Shown: positions 29,220 to 37,932 of the stretch, piece after piece | Position numbering within the stretch: the first letter of the stretch is position 1 | Layout of the letters: the number at the start of each line of letters is the position of its first letter | Position numbers and translations under genes: made by a program | Assembly (NCBI RefSeq): GCF_000152965.1 | Contig: NZ_CH902583.1 | Coordinates: forward strand, 3,725,694-3,789,693 | DNA length: 64,000 bases | Direction: 5' to 3' | Source of the DNA: Roseobacter sp. MED193 | GTDB taxonomy: Bacteria; Pseudomonadota; Alphaproteobacteria; Rhodobacterales; Rhodobacteraceae | Notes under the pieces: model-generated | What the model saw: the letters and a program-made list of their open reading frames with translations, nothing else | Database searches by the model: none | What the model was told of the DNA's origin: nothing

Positions 29220-29804
29220 TCACGCAGCCTTTGCAGCTAGTTTCTGCACCTGGCCGAGCCACCGATTCACTGCTTTGGGCTTTGCGTGAGAGGCGGGGGC
29301 CAAAAAGGTGGTCTTGACGGGTTTCAAGCCGATAAAGCCGAGGATCTGACGCTCTGTTTGGCGCAGCATGGCATTGCCGTAGAAGAGCCACATCAAAAAC
29401 TTTGGGGTGTCCGCAGTGACGATGACGCGCCCGCTACGCCCCTTTAGCATTGGGGCAGGCATGCCCATCTTGGTATTACGTGTGTCAAAAGCCTTACCCG
29501 GCAATAGCGCGCGATCAAACAAGCCTTTCAACTTGCCTGGCAGTCCGCCCCACCACATGGGCGTGGTCATCACAAAATGCTCACACCATTCCAGGTCGTT
29601 GAAAAAACGCTCTAAATCTGGCTCTAGGGGTTTGACATTAGAATAGCCCGCAAAGCCGTAATCGTTGTCAAAATCGAGATCATGCAGATGAAGGATACGG
29701 ACTTCGTGACCGTTTTCCTCGGCAGTGCGCGCATAGGCGAGGCTTAGTGCTTTGTTCAGGGAGGTCTCGGCGGGGTGGCCGTTCAAGATAAAGATTCGGG
29801 TCAT
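29220..29804 (-). CDS. Flavodoxin-fold NAD(P)H-dependent oxidoreductase
   Basis: The 194-residue protein belongs to the NQO1/MdaB/KefF family of FMN or FAD quinone reductases: RIFILNGHPAETSLNKAL at the N terminus and FVMTTPMWWGGLPGKLKGLFDRALL, the family signature. The start at ATG 29804 has GGAG six bases upstream; a TTG at 29816 is less likely. It is divergent from a TetR regulator and shares three operator palindromes with it, which suggests induction by an electrophile or quinone. Confidence 0.92.
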   Translation of the reverse strand: MTRIFILNGHPAETSLNKALSLAYARTAEENGHEVRILHLHDLDFDNDYGFAGYSNVKPLEPDLERFFNDLEWCEHFVMTTPMWWGGLPGKLKGLFDRALLPGKAFDTRNTKMGMPAPMLKGRSGRVIVTADTPKFLMWLFYGNAMLRQTERQILGFIGLKPVKTTFLAPASHAKPKAVNRWLGQVQKLAAKAA

Positions 29805-29820
29805 GGGGTGCTCCAATAAT

Positions 29821-29882
29821 TGACTGCGGTCATTTAATTGGATAGAAAATGACCGTAGTCAATTAGAAAATGACCGTAGTCA
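29821..29882. promoter_or_regulatory. Triple TetR operator in the divergent promoter region
   Basis: Three copies of a TGAC-N4-GTCA palindrome are present: TGACTGCGGTCA (29821-29832), TGACCGTAGTCA (29850-29861) and TGACCGTAGTCA (29871-29882). The last two share the longer context gaaaatgaccgtagtcaa and are 21 bp apart, two helical turns. On the minus strand each later copy contains TTGACT, which could serve as a -35 element for the oxidoreductase. Confidence 0.82.
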
Positions 29883-29945
29883 AAAATATGTGACCGCGCA
29901 GGGAAGCAAATTGACCATCCAGATTGCACATGGCAGCTAGAGAGC

Positions 29946-30524
29946 ATGGTGAGGCAAATGCAAAAAAGAACTTTGGAGACCCGCGCCCGGCTTGTCGCAG
30001 TGGCGACGGCTTTGGTGGCGGAAAACGGCTACGGCGCACTGCGTACCGACGAAGTGGTCAAGAGGGCTGGTGTGGCCAAGGGGACTTTCTTTTCTCATTT
30101 CAAAGATAAAGACGCCCTGATGGACCTGTTGATCGGGGCGGGTATCGACGCCCATTTGGATCAATTGGCCAAGGCGCCCCCGCCGGAGACCGTGGAAGAA
30201 CTGGTGGCGTTGCAAGCCCCTTTGCTGCATTTTATGACCCAAGAGCGCTATGTCTTTGATGTGATCCTGCGCCTGTCCGGTGCTGCGGCGGTGGCCGAGA
30301 TTGGTGCAATAGCCACCACATTTGGGCGCTACCTCGACCTCACAGTCCCTTGGTTCGAAAAGGGAACGTTCCGCAATGATATTTCTGCGGAGTTACAGGC
30401 CGACGGTATGCAGGCCTTTGTGACACAAGCTATGGCTCTGCATTTCTGTGCCCTGCACGAGGATCAAAGCATGGGGGCTCGGTTAGCCGTTTACCTGCGT
30501 GCCTGGCTGTGTCCTGGGGGGTGA
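29946..30524 (+). CDS. TetR/AcrR family transcriptional regulator
   Basis: The 192-residue protein has a TetR N-terminal helix-turn-helix (ALVAENGYGALRTDEVVKRA, GVAKGTFFSHFKDKDALMDL) and a helical ligand-binding domain. It probably represses itself and the divergent quinone reductase through the triple palindrome. The start could be ATG 29946 or ATG 29958. Confidence 0.93.
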   Translation: MVRQMQKRTLETRARLVAVATALVAENGYGALRTDEVVKRAGVAKGTFFSHFKDKDALMDLLIGAGIDAHLDQLAKAPPPETVEELVALQAPLLHFMTQERYVFDVILRLSGAAAVAEIGAIATTFGRYLDLTVPWFEKGTFRNDISAELQADGMQAFVTQAMALHFCALHEDQSMGARLAVYLRAWLCPGG

Positions 30525-30540
30525 GGTCGCGATTGCCGCC

Positions 30541-30560
30541 TTCCTTAGGTACCTAAGGAA
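30541..30560. repeat. Perfect 20-bp palindrome
   Basis: TTCCTTAGGTACCTAAGGAA is a perfect palindrome between the convergent tetR and GST genes and contains the GST stop codon. As RNA it would fold to an eight-pair stem with a GTAC loop; no T-tract follows on either strand. Confidence 0.7.
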
Positions 30561-31170
30561 ATGGCGTTGCAGGGTCGCCCTGCTGCCATTGTGGGTATTT
30601 CTGCATGATGCCTTGAAACCTGTCGCTGATCAGGAAACGCTCCAGCCAGGCCTGAAGGTTAGGCCAGGGTTGCTGGTCGAACCAGAGCTTGTCGATGAAG
30701 GCAAACTGCCGCACGAAGGGCAAGATGGCATAATCTGCGATTGTTGCCTGGGCAAAAATCCAAGTGTCAATCTGTTGGTCAAGATCGGCGAGGAACAGGG
30801 CGGCCTGCGGACGTTGGACTGCGGCATCCTCTGATGGATAGCGGCTAGCGTATTTTGTCCTGTCTAAGGCCCGTTTGAAAGGGCCGTCGGCCCTGGCAAT
30901 CCAATCCCAACCGCTCTTGGGCATCTGCAACCACTGTTCTGGGTCGTTTCGGCGCAGCGCCCATGTCATGATGTCCAGGCTTTCGTCCAGAACTTGTTCA
31001 GAGGTCACCAAACAGGGCACGGTGGCGCTAGGCGAGGCCGCCAGAAAGGCCGGGGGTTTATCGCGCAGCACGATTTCACGCAGCTCAACGGGTTGCGCAG
31101 CAGAAGCAAGGGCCAGTCGGGCGCGCATGGCGTAGGGGCATCTGCGAAAGGAATAAAGCGTATGGGTCAT
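30553..31170 (-). CDS. Glutathione S-transferase, glutaredoxin-2-like
   Basis: The 205-residue protein begins MTHTLYSFRRCPYAMRARLA with a CPYA active-site motif like that of Grx2/GST hybrids. It continues with ATVPCLVTSEQVLDESLDIM and a helical C-terminal domain (ATIADYAILPFVRQFAFID). It probably handles glutathione-dependent thiol exchange. Confidence 0.88.
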   Translation of the reverse strand: MTHTLYSFRRCPYAMRARLALASAAQPVELREIVLRDKPPAFLAASPSATVPCLVTSEQVLDESLDIMTWALRRNDPEQWLQMPKSGWDWIARADGPFKRALDRTKYASRYPSEDAAVQRPQAALFLADLDQQIDTWIFAQATIADYAILPFVRQFAFIDKLWFDQQPWPNLQAWLERFLISDRFQGIMQKYPQWQQGDPATPFP

Positions 31171-31360
31171 GTGGCAGTAGGGTTTTCTGTGTCTCGGATC
31201 TGGCTAGCCTTTGGTGCTGCCTAAAAGGCAGGAGTTTTGGCCCCGTGTCGAGCGGTTCTTGCTAGGAGCACGAAATCACGAGCCCTTTCATTCCGAGGTC
31301 TGCAGCGCTAACAGTGCAAGGATTACAAACCAAGTCATAAGTATGAGGATCTGTCGCCAT

Positions 31361-31933
31361 ATGACTTCCTTTCCCAAAATCTGGTTTTTGCGTCACGGCC
31401 AAACCGAGTGGAACGCAGAAAAACGTATCCAAGGGCAGTTGGAATCGCGGCTCAGTCCTTTGGGGCAGTCCCATGCGCACCAGCAGGCCAAACTGATGCG
31501 TCCGATACTGGCTGAGGCACCCGCCTGTTTTGTCTCCCCGCTGGGGCGGGCACAGGAAACCGCAAATATAGCGCTGCAAGGGGTGAGCTTTACAACCGAC
31601 CAGCGTTTAGCAGAAGCCCATGCTGGGGATCTTCAGGGCATGACCTTGCCTGAGGTCGAGGCAAAGTACCCCAAAATTTGGTCCGCAAACCCAAGCCACT
31701 TGGATTTGTTTTGCGCTGCGCCCAATGGCGAAGGGTATGACAGTTTTCATGCCCGAATACTGGCGTTTATGCAGGCCCTTACGGAGCCCTCGGTGGTGGT
31801 CGCCCACGGATTGTTGGGTCAGGTCATGCGCGGCATCGCCCTGGGATTGACGCGTCAGGAGATGGCAAAGCTGTCAAACCGGCAGGGCTGTGTCTATGTT
31901 TTGGAAGGGCAGCGCGAGCAGCTTTTGAAGTAA
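31361..31933 (+). CDS. Histidine phosphatase family protein
   Basis: The 190-residue phosphoglycerate-mutase-like phosphatase has the phospho-histidine motif FLRHGQTEWNAEKRIQG at the N terminus, CFVSPLGRAQETANIAL, the acidic EAHAGDLQGM and VVVAHGLLGQVMRGI with the second His. Substrate is unknown. The frame is open further upstream, but ATG 31361 gives the family-typical N terminus and has GAGGA upstream. Confidence 0.9.
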   Translation: MTSFPKIWFLRHGQTEWNAEKRIQGQLESRLSPLGQSHAHQQAKLMRPILAEAPACFVSPLGRAQETANIALQGVSFTTDQRLAEAHAGDLQGMTLPEVEAKYPKIWSANPSHLDLFCAAPNGEGYDSFHARILAFMQALTEPSVVVAHGLLGQVMRGIALGLTRQEMAKLSNRQGCVYVLEGQREQLLK

Positions 31934-31967
31934 TCTGAATTTTTTGCAAAAAATCGATTTTCCCCTC

Positions 31968-31996
31968 TTGCGCCCACCTCGGTCTTTGTCTAAATC
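31968..31996 (+). promoter_or_regulatory. Promoter of tRNA-Val
   Basis: TTGCGC (31968-31973) and TAAATC (31991-31996) are spaced by 17 bp and end 10 bp before the mature tRNA. Confidence 0.6.
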
Positions 31997-32006
31997 CACG
32001 CTCATC

Positions 32007-32082
<76 letters not shown>

Positions 32083-32162
32083 TACTACCTCATTGATTTC
32101 AAATAAAACCCTGTTTATCAGGGGGTTGCGCCGCCTCAACTAGTACACATAGGCGGGACACA

Positions 32163-33770
32163 ATGAGATACGCGATGCCCAACCCTGAACTGATCGGAAA
32201 GACCTACTACCTGCGAGTCAGGGTTCCCAAAGATGTCGCTGAAGCAGCCCGTGGGACAAAAGTGGCCGTGCCTGTGGGGGATCGGGTTTCTACGGTGAGT
32301 GTCAAAGACGTCGTGAAGGTTTCGCTCCGCACTTCAGATGCTGCCGAAGCAAAGCGGCGGTTTACACATGCGCTGGCGGCAGTTGAGGCACATTGGGCAG
32401 CCCTGAAGAAAGGCCCTGTGGCGCTGAACCACAAGCAGTGCGTTGCGCTTGCTGGCGAGATCAGGCGCGACTGGGTGGCTGCGTTTGACGAAGAGCCGGG
32501 GTCGCCCAGCGGTTGGATGCTGGTGCAAGAACTGGACGCAGATGCAGCGCAGTTGACACAGAACCCTTTCGAACGGCTAGCAGTTCGCGCAGCTGTGAAA
32601 CCGCCAAACTCAAAGGGTCTGGAGGCGAGGTTTGGTGGGTTTGCGGATGTGGTTCTCCGACGGCACGGTTTGATAGTAGACGCAGCGACAAGGGTCCGAC
32701 TTCTGCCGCTCATCGCATCGGCTATGTCTGAAGCTGCCGAAGTGAATCTCAGTAAGTCTCAGGGTGACTACAGCGACAGTGGAGATACCGCGAAGTATCC
32801 AGCGTTTGGGCCAAAACAGACAGCGACGGATGAGCGACAGCGAGACGAAAAGAAGCCGCTGACATTTGGGCGGATAATTGACGAAGAAGAGCGACGGCGG
32901 TCTCTAGGCAGGGATGGCAAGCCGATCCCGCCAACGACAATTCGCAAGTACCGCCTTGCATCGAAAGAGTTCGCAGACTTCCGTGGGGGTGATAATGCCC
33001 GAACGGTCACACCAGAAGACGTGGAAGGCTGGAAGCTGAACATGCTGGAGGAAGGCGAGCTGTCAAACAGCACCATTGCCCAGCGCCTGCAAAACATTAG
33101 TACTGTGATGGAATGGGGGCAACAGCATGAACTTGGTAAGCTGTTTCTGCACTCAAACCCCGTCAACGTGGTCAAGCGCCCAGAGAAGCATGGCGTCCGC
33201 AGTGAAAATCGGACACTCAGGCTGACCGAAGCGCGGGCAATTCTTCGGGCGGCACGGCAGGAAACTAAGCCAACGCTAAGGTGGCTCCCTTGGATGATGG
33301 CGTATTCCGGTGCGCGGGTTGGCGAGGTTGCCCAACTCTGCGCTCAAGACTTCTTTGCAGTAGAGGGGCAATGGTTCTTTGTATTGACGACGAAGGGCCG
33401 AAAGACACTGAAGAACGAGCAAAGCATCAGGAAGGTACCGCTCCATCCAGACCTGATCACAGAGGGGCTTCTTGAGTTTGTGCAAGGGCGGTCCGGTGAC
33501 CCTTCGAGTAAGTTGTTCAAGCGATCTTCCCAGCAAGACTTGTCAGCGTGGGTGCGTGGGACCGTCGGGGTGACACGAGAAGAAGCAGCGCCAAACCACG
33601 GATGGCGACACTTGTTTGAAGACATGGCGCTTGATGCTGAAATGACCGGGGCGGCTAAGCTCTACATCACAGGACGGGCCTCTGGTGGTTCTGCTGATGG
33701 TTACGGCAAGAGCGACGCAATGCTGCCGGGACTGGCGCGAGAGATGCAGAAGATCAGATCGTACCTATGA
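32163..33770 (+). CDS. Tyrosine-type site-specific integrase
   Basis: The 535-residue phage-type integrase has a DUF6538-like N terminus (PELIGKTYYLRVRVPKDVAE), an SAM-like core-binding domain (about 265-340) and a catalytic domain. The visible catalytic residues are Arg in YSGARVGEVAQLC, Lys in TTKGRKTLKNEQSIRKVPLH, His and Arg in NHGWRHLFEDMA, and a tyrosine in SADGYGKSDAM. It presumably recombines the 24-bp core with the tRNA-Val site. It reads away from the tRNA. Confidence 0.95.
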   Translation: MRYAMPNPELIGKTYYLRVRVPKDVAEAARGTKVAVPVGDRVSTVSVKDVVKVSLRTSDAAEAKRRFTHALAAVEAHWAALKKGPVALNHKQCVALAGEIRRDWVAAFDEEPGSPSGWMLVQELDADAAQLTQNPFERLAVRAAVKPPNSKGLEARFGGFADVVLRRHGLIVDAATRVRLLPLIASAMSEAAEVNLSKSQGDYSDSGDTAKYPAFGPKQTATDERQRDEKKPLTFGRIIDEEERRRSLGRDGKPIPPTTIRKYRLASKEFADFRGGDNARTVTPEDVEGWKLNMLEEGELSNSTIAQRLQNISTVMEWGQQHELGKLFLHSNPVNVVKRPEKHGVRSENRTLRLTEARAILRAARQETKPTLRWLPWMMAYSGARVGEVAQLCAQDFFAVEGQWFFVLTTKGRKTLKNEQSIRKVPLHPDLITEGLLEFVQGRSGDPSSKLFKRSSQQDLSAWVRGTVGVTREEAAPNHGWRHLFEDMALDAEMTGAAKLYITGRASGGSADGYGKSDAMLPGLAREMQKIRSYL

Positions 33771-33792
33771 CGGGCAGGCAATGAGGGCAAAA

Positions 33793-34065
33793 ATGGACGA
33801 ACAATCAAAGCAAACCAGCGAATGGGATAAGCCTTGGGTCTTCCGTTCAATAGTGACGTTCCTTGGGCTTTTTGTTTTAGGCATTATGTTGATCAACCGC
33901 TACGAAGACGTACCCACAGATTGGGAACGTTGTGTGGCTGGAGTTGAAGAACAAATACTGTCGAGCGACCTACACACGAAATACACAGAAACCATTAACG
34001 GACGACGCGTTGTCAAAGCAAGCCGAATGATCACCGTCATGCTTGGCTGCGGCGGAGGCAACTGA
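33793..34065 (+). CDS. Small membrane protein of the integrated element
   Basis: The 90-residue protein has one hydrophobic helix (VFRSIVTFLGLFVLGIMLIN) followed by a hydrophilic domain with Cys residues (WERCVAGVEE, MLGCGGGN). The ATG at 33793 has GAGGG upstream; an ATG at 33781 is also in frame. No family is recognised. It lies 22 bp after the integrase stop and touches the next gene. Confidence 0.65.
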   Translation: MDEQSKQTSEWDKPWVFRSIVTFLGLFVLGIMLINRYEDVPTDWERCVAGVEEQILSSDLHTKYTETINGRRVVKASRMITVMLGCGGGN

Positions 34066-34556
34066 ACACCTTCGACTTCAACAGCAACAACATCCGCGTG
34101 ATCGACATCGACGGGGAGCCTTGGTTCGTAGCAACCGATGTGTGCCGCGCCTTGTCGCTACAGATACAGCCAACTGGGAAGGTCAACGTCACCGCTGCAA
34201 CACGGAACTTGGCGGGTGATGAGAGGGGGTTGCTTTCAATACATACCCCTATCCCGACCAAAGAAAGCCACACCACAAAGATGGTCTGCCTATCCGAAGG
34301 CGGTCTCTACAAGCTCATCATGCGCTGCGACAAGGCTGAGGTACATGACTTCCAAGAGTGGGTCACTCGCGTGGTCCTGCCTGCCATTCGCAAGGACGGC
34401 GGCTACGTCATGGGCGAAGAGAAGGTCGTGACTTGTGAGTTGAGCGAGGACGAGCTTGTCGCGAGGGCCATCGCGAGGGGGTTGGGTTCCACCATTAAAT
34501 TGAGTGCCACCATTGAAGATAACCAGCAGGCATTCGGGGTGACGGCCCCGGCGTGA
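34062..34556 (+). CDS. Bro-N domain protein (phage antirepressor-like)
   Basis: The protein carries the Bro-N fold seen in phage and baculovirus regulators: NTFDFNSNNIRVIDIDGEPW, FVATDVCRAL, then CLSEGGLYKLIMRCDK and FQEWVTRVVLPAIRKDGGYV. No ATG or TTG lies in frame before the first strand. The nearest GTG (34098) would cut off that strand, whereas a CTG at 34062, behind GGAGG and overlapping the previous stop, would give the complete domain. I therefore choose CTG. The C terminus is short and lacks a second DNA-binding domain such as KilA-C. Confidence 0.75.
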   Translation: MNTFDFNSNNIRVIDIDGEPWFVATDVCRALSLQIQPTGKVNVTAATRNLAGDERGLLSIHTPIPTKESHTTKMVCLSEGGLYKLIMRCDKAEVHDFQEWVTRVVLPAIRKDGGYVMGEEKVVTCELSEDELVARAIARGLGSTIKLSATIEDNQQAFGVTAPA

Positions 34557-34742
34557 CGCCTCGCTGGTCTCTTCAGCTGGTCCGTGGCTTCTGCTTCGGG
34601 TTCCCGTGGACGAGGTGAGATAGCCTTGGCGGGACCCTGAGGCAGGGCTGCTGCTGTCGCGAAGGTGTGCAGCTACTGGGTGTGCATTCTGCACAGGCGG
34701 GGACTGGCTATTTGGACCCTGAAACTGAAGAGATACCATAAA

Positions 34743-35504
34743 ATGATCAAACAAAAGCAATCGGTTAGCAAGCCGAAAGCAAGACGCATGACGCTAGCCA
34801 ATCTGAGAACCGAACCAGAGACGTTCCAATTCCGGGCATTCGAGACGGAGGAACACCACGTCCAAGACCTCGCAGCGTCCATCAAGGCCGGGAACGAAAT
34901 GGACCCACTGACTGTATGGAAACGGGGTGATGACGATTACGTGGTCCTGAATGGCCACCACAGACACGCGGCGTATGCCCGATGCGATTACCGTAAGCCC
35001 ATCGCGGTCAACGTCTTCGAGTGTAGCGAGGCAGAAGCCAAGCTGATTGCGCTAGAGGAGAGCACCAAGACCAAGCTGCCGATGACGAACGTAGAAAAGC
35101 TGGATGCGGCGTGGCGGTTGGTCTGTACCGACCACGATTACTCGCGGGCGCAACTTGTCAAAAGCACGGGTGCTGGAGACGGCACAATCGCCAAAATGCG
35201 ACGCCACCGTAAGACCCTCGAAGTCGAGGACTTGGAAATCCCAGCATCGTGGTGGTTGGCGCAGCGGCGAGTGAAGGGCTTGGAAAAACAGGAGTGGGAC
35301 AATGACATGCAAGAGCAGATGATCCAGACCAGAGCGAAAGCGCTCGACGACGCAATCGGGCAAGCATTGGGTCGCGCTGGAAAAATACAGTGGGAAGCCG
35401 TTGCCATAGTACTTGAGCGACGACTGAACAAGCAGACGTTGGGTTACGTGATTGATGAGTTGCGCGACGAAGACGAAGAGGACGAGAATAACAGTCCGTT
35501 CTGA
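34743..35504 (+). CDS. ParB/Srx-fold N-terminal domain protein
   Basis: The 253-residue protein has a ParB-like nuclease/CTPase-fold region: HVQDLAASIKAGNEMDPLTV, then VVLNGHHRHAAYARCDYRKP and NVFECSEAEAKLIALEES, where GHHRHAA replaces the GxRR motif. A HTH-like region follows (SRAQLVKSTGAGDGTIAKMR) and an acidic tail. No ParA partner is near, so it is probably a phage-type regulator rather than a segregation protein. Confidence 0.82.
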   Translation: MIKQKQSVSKPKARRMTLANLRTEPETFQFRAFETEEHHVQDLAASIKAGNEMDPLTVWKRGDDDYVVLNGHHRHAAYARCDYRKPIAVNVFECSEAEAKLIALEESTKTKLPMTNVEKLDAAWRLVCTDHDYSRAQLVKSTGAGDGTIAKMRRHRKTLEVEDLEIPASWWLAQRRVKGLEKQEWDNDMQEQMIQTRAKALDDAIGQALGRAGKIQWEAVAIVLERRLNKQTLGYVIDELRDEDEEDENNSPF

Positions 35505-36025
35505 CCCCAGCCCTTTGGGGCACAGAAATCTGAGCGGCTTACCAAATACCGCCCGTATCGCTTTTCTCCCCCGTGGGTGCGGCGAGGGGCGGTGGGGTCC
35601 AAGATCAAAGGGGGGAGGGCGCGGCAGTATGCTACGCCCTTCCACGCGGTCACTGAGTGGCCGAGGTGTCCCGTCAGACTTGGGGAACATGCCCATTGGT
35701 TGCGAATACCTGCAGCCGTCCAGCGCACAGCCCCACCTCACCTTGGACGGGGTCTGGGATGTGTTGTAGTGGCTGCCACGGACACACGTGTTGGATAACG
35801 ATAGTGATGTGGAAGAACAGGAAGGGTATTGTGTAGGTGCGCATGTTGCGAACTCCGATACAGTGTCAGATGCGCAAGGTGCTGATACCTATGCAACTGT
35901 GCTTAGGTAGTCCTTGCTCCAGTTGGTAGCAGTGGCGCGAGTCGAAGACTCTGCGACATCCTGACTCAGGCGTTGGCCCGAAGCCCTTTGTCCGTAGGGG
36001 TATAGGCTAACGTGCGGTCGTGATT
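35505..36025. other. Non-coding stretch of the integrated element
   Basis: I see no convincing gene in about 520 bp. It contains a nine-pair hairpin (GGGAGGGCG at 35612-35620 with CGCCCTTCC at 35634-35642) and a CCCC/GGGG hairpin right after the ParB-like stop. It may hold regulatory RNA or decayed sequence. Confidence 0.5.
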
Positions 36026-36102
36026 GTGTCCGCTGTGGTGTCCGTAAGGGTTGACTTGTGTCATCGTACATCTCTATCAACGTACACAACCCAAACGGAC
36101 AC
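36026..36102 (+). promoter_or_regulatory. Inverted-repeat site upstream of the resolvase (candidate res/operator)
   Basis: GTGTCCGTAAGGGTTG (36038-36053) and CAACCCAAACGGACAC (36087-36102) form an inverted repeat of 16 bases with two mismatches, separated by 33 bases. A further direct GTGTCCG lies at 36026-36032. The right arm ends 11 bp before the resolvase ATG. Serine resolvases bind such arrays as res sites and to repress themselves (inference). Confidence 0.6.
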
Positions 36103-36113
36103 ATGAGGACGCC

Positions 36114-36749
36114 ATGAGCAAGACCATTCTGTACGCACGAGTTTCTACAGCGGACCAAACCCTTGATCACCAGAGAACGCAGGCCGAGGCCGCAGGCTTT
36201 GTGATCGACGAGGTGGTGGCTGACCACGGGGTCTCAGGCGTCAGCACTACGTTGCAGGAACGGCCAGAGGGGAAGCGGCTGTACGACAAGCTGCGCCACG
36301 GGGACACGCTGGTTGTCCGCTGGGTAGACCGTCTGGGCCGCAACTACCAAGACGTCACGGACACAATACGACACTTCATGCGGCAGGGTGTCGTGGTCAA
36401 GACGGTGATTAACGGGCTGACCTTCGACGGGGCAACGCAGGACCCCATGCAGGAAGCCGTGAGAGACGCGCTGATAGCCTTCATGGCCGCGACGGCACAG
36501 GCACAGGCGGAAGCCACCAAAGAGGCCCAGAAGGCTGGCATAGCTGCTGCAAGGGAGGACAGCACCAAGTACCGGGGCAAGAAGCCCAGCTATACCCGGG
36601 AGACGCTGGGTATTGTCGTGGACATGCTAGGTCAAGGTGCTGGTACCACTGAGATTAGCAAGGCCACAGGGCTGACAAGGCAGACAGTTCTAAGAATACG
36701 TCAAAATCCAGTCGCTGCAGACATCGCATTGATAAGATGGGGAACATAA
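36114..36749 (+). CDS. Serine recombinase / resolvase
   Basis: The 211-residue protein starts MSKTILYARVSTADQTLDHQ with the catalytic Ser in YARVSTADQ. The conserved arginines appear in VVRWVDRLGRN. A C-terminal helix-turn-helix of the Hin/resolvase type follows (GTTEISKATGLTRQTVLRIR). It is probably a small-serine resolvase or invertase of the element. An inverted repeat lies in its promoter region. Confidence 0.94.
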   Translation: MSKTILYARVSTADQTLDHQRTQAEAAGFVIDEVVADHGVSGVSTTLQERPEGKRLYDKLRHGDTLVVRWVDRLGRNYQDVTDTIRHFMRQGVVVKTVINGLTFDGATQDPMQEAVRDALIAFMAATAQAQAEATKEAQKAGIAAAREDSTKYRGKKPSYTRETLGIVVDMLGQGAGTTEISKATGLTRQTVLRIRQNPVAADIALIRWGT

Positions 36750-36859
36750 ACAGGGGTGCCTGGACTTGTTCTTTTCGTTAAATTTGTTGCTTTCGTAATT
36801 GAGGTGGTCGTCGGAATGAAACAACCATAGAGTGCTGGGGAGATTTCAAGGAGACAATT

Positions 36860-37915
36860 ATGCAGATTGCTGAGCTTTATGGTTTTTCACGTTGGTTTCA
36901 ATCTGAACTGCGGCAGCTCGTTTCTAAATACAACTCTGTGGCCAAAGTCCTTCAACACAATGCGTCACAACAGCAAAAGCAGCCGTTGGAAGGTCCATTG
37001 GACGACCTTATAAACTACCTTCAAGGCATGGACTTTGATGCTTTGTCCATGCAGCAGGTGGCGCTATTTCCGCTGTTTGACGTGCAGGAGCTAGTTGGCA
37101 AGCAAGGCGTTTCGTTCGTTGAATCTACTATTAGAAAGAGTGACTTTGATCCGGCAACTGCGCACCAAAATGTGACAGATGCCGTGCAGCGGCTTCAATC
37201 AGCAAATCAAAGAGTTGATGCCATCTTGCAGGCATTCGATGGTCTGGACCTTCCACTTGCTGACCCTGAGCTAGAGAAGGGGCGTGTACTGGTTAGAGTT
37301 GAGTTTGCTGGTGAAGCATCGATGCACAATGTGGCCGAATGGAAGTCATGGTCGGCTTCTTGGTACGAGATTGTTCGTGGGGTAGCCATAGCTATCGACG
37401 AAACACCAGAAGAAACACAAGTCATCGGTGCATCGCAAGGCTCCGTAATAATGAAGCTGGCTGCTACTTATGCTTTTACACGAGTTCTGGCTCTAATTTC
37501 GAAATCAATCTCAAGCATTGCGAAGGACTATCTCGAAGTTAGACATTCGATGGAAGATCTCAAAGCGAAGAAGCTCCTCAACAAGAAATCCGAGACCGCT
37601 CTGAAGGCAAATGCTGAAGAAATCAAAACAACGGGCGTCGAGACAATCATGGATGAGCTGAGGCCAATCCTGCCTGACAATGTGTCGGGCGATAAGGAGA
37701 ACGCTTTGAAGATGGCCATTGAGAAGGCGCTCGACTTCCACAACAAGGGCGGCGATGTCGATTTTGTCGCTCCAGATCAACCAGTAGAAGAGGGTGAAGA
37801 CGAAGAGGGCATACCGTACGATGAGATCGCGGAAGTTCGAATAGCAATCGAGGAAGCACGAGCAGTACGGAATGAGTTAATGATGCTGGCTGACCTTAGA
37901 AGCGACGGGGAATAG
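36860..37915 (+). CDS. Unrecognised 351-residue cargo protein
   Basis: I do not recognise this family. The protein is soluble and acidic, mostly helical by pattern, with no signal peptide. A central stretch VIGASQGSVIMKLAATYAFT followed by an amphipathic helix (VLALISKSISSIAKDYLEVR) and a charged helical region (residues 230-270) stands out. The C terminus is strongly acidic (EEGEDEEGIPYDEIAEVRIA). The base composition is clearly more AT-rich than the host genes, which indicates transfer. A ribosome-binding site (aaggagac) lies 8-10 bp before the ATG. Confidence 0.8.
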   Translation: MQIAELYGFSRWFQSELRQLVSKYNSVAKVLQHNASQQQKQPLEGPLDDLINYLQGMDFDALSMQQVALFPLFDVQELVGKQGVSFVESTIRKSDFDPATAHQNVTDAVQRLQSANQRVDAILQAFDGLDLPLADPELEKGRVLVRVEFAGEASMHNVAEWKSWSASWYEIVRGVAIAIDETPEETQVIGASQGSVIMKLAATYAFTRVLALISKSISSIAKDYLEVRHSMEDLKAKKLLNKKSETALKANAEEIKTTGVETIMDELRPILPDNVSGDKENALKMAIEKALDFHNKGGDVDFVAPDQPVEEGEDEEGIPYDEIAEVRIAIEEARAVRNELMMLADLRSDGE

Positions 37916-37932
37916 TAATAGAGTGGAAATGG

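Noticed and set aside
34743-35504. Reading the ParB-like gene as part of a plasmid partition system
   Set aside because: No ParA, no replication initiator and no parS-like palindromes are visible in the element.
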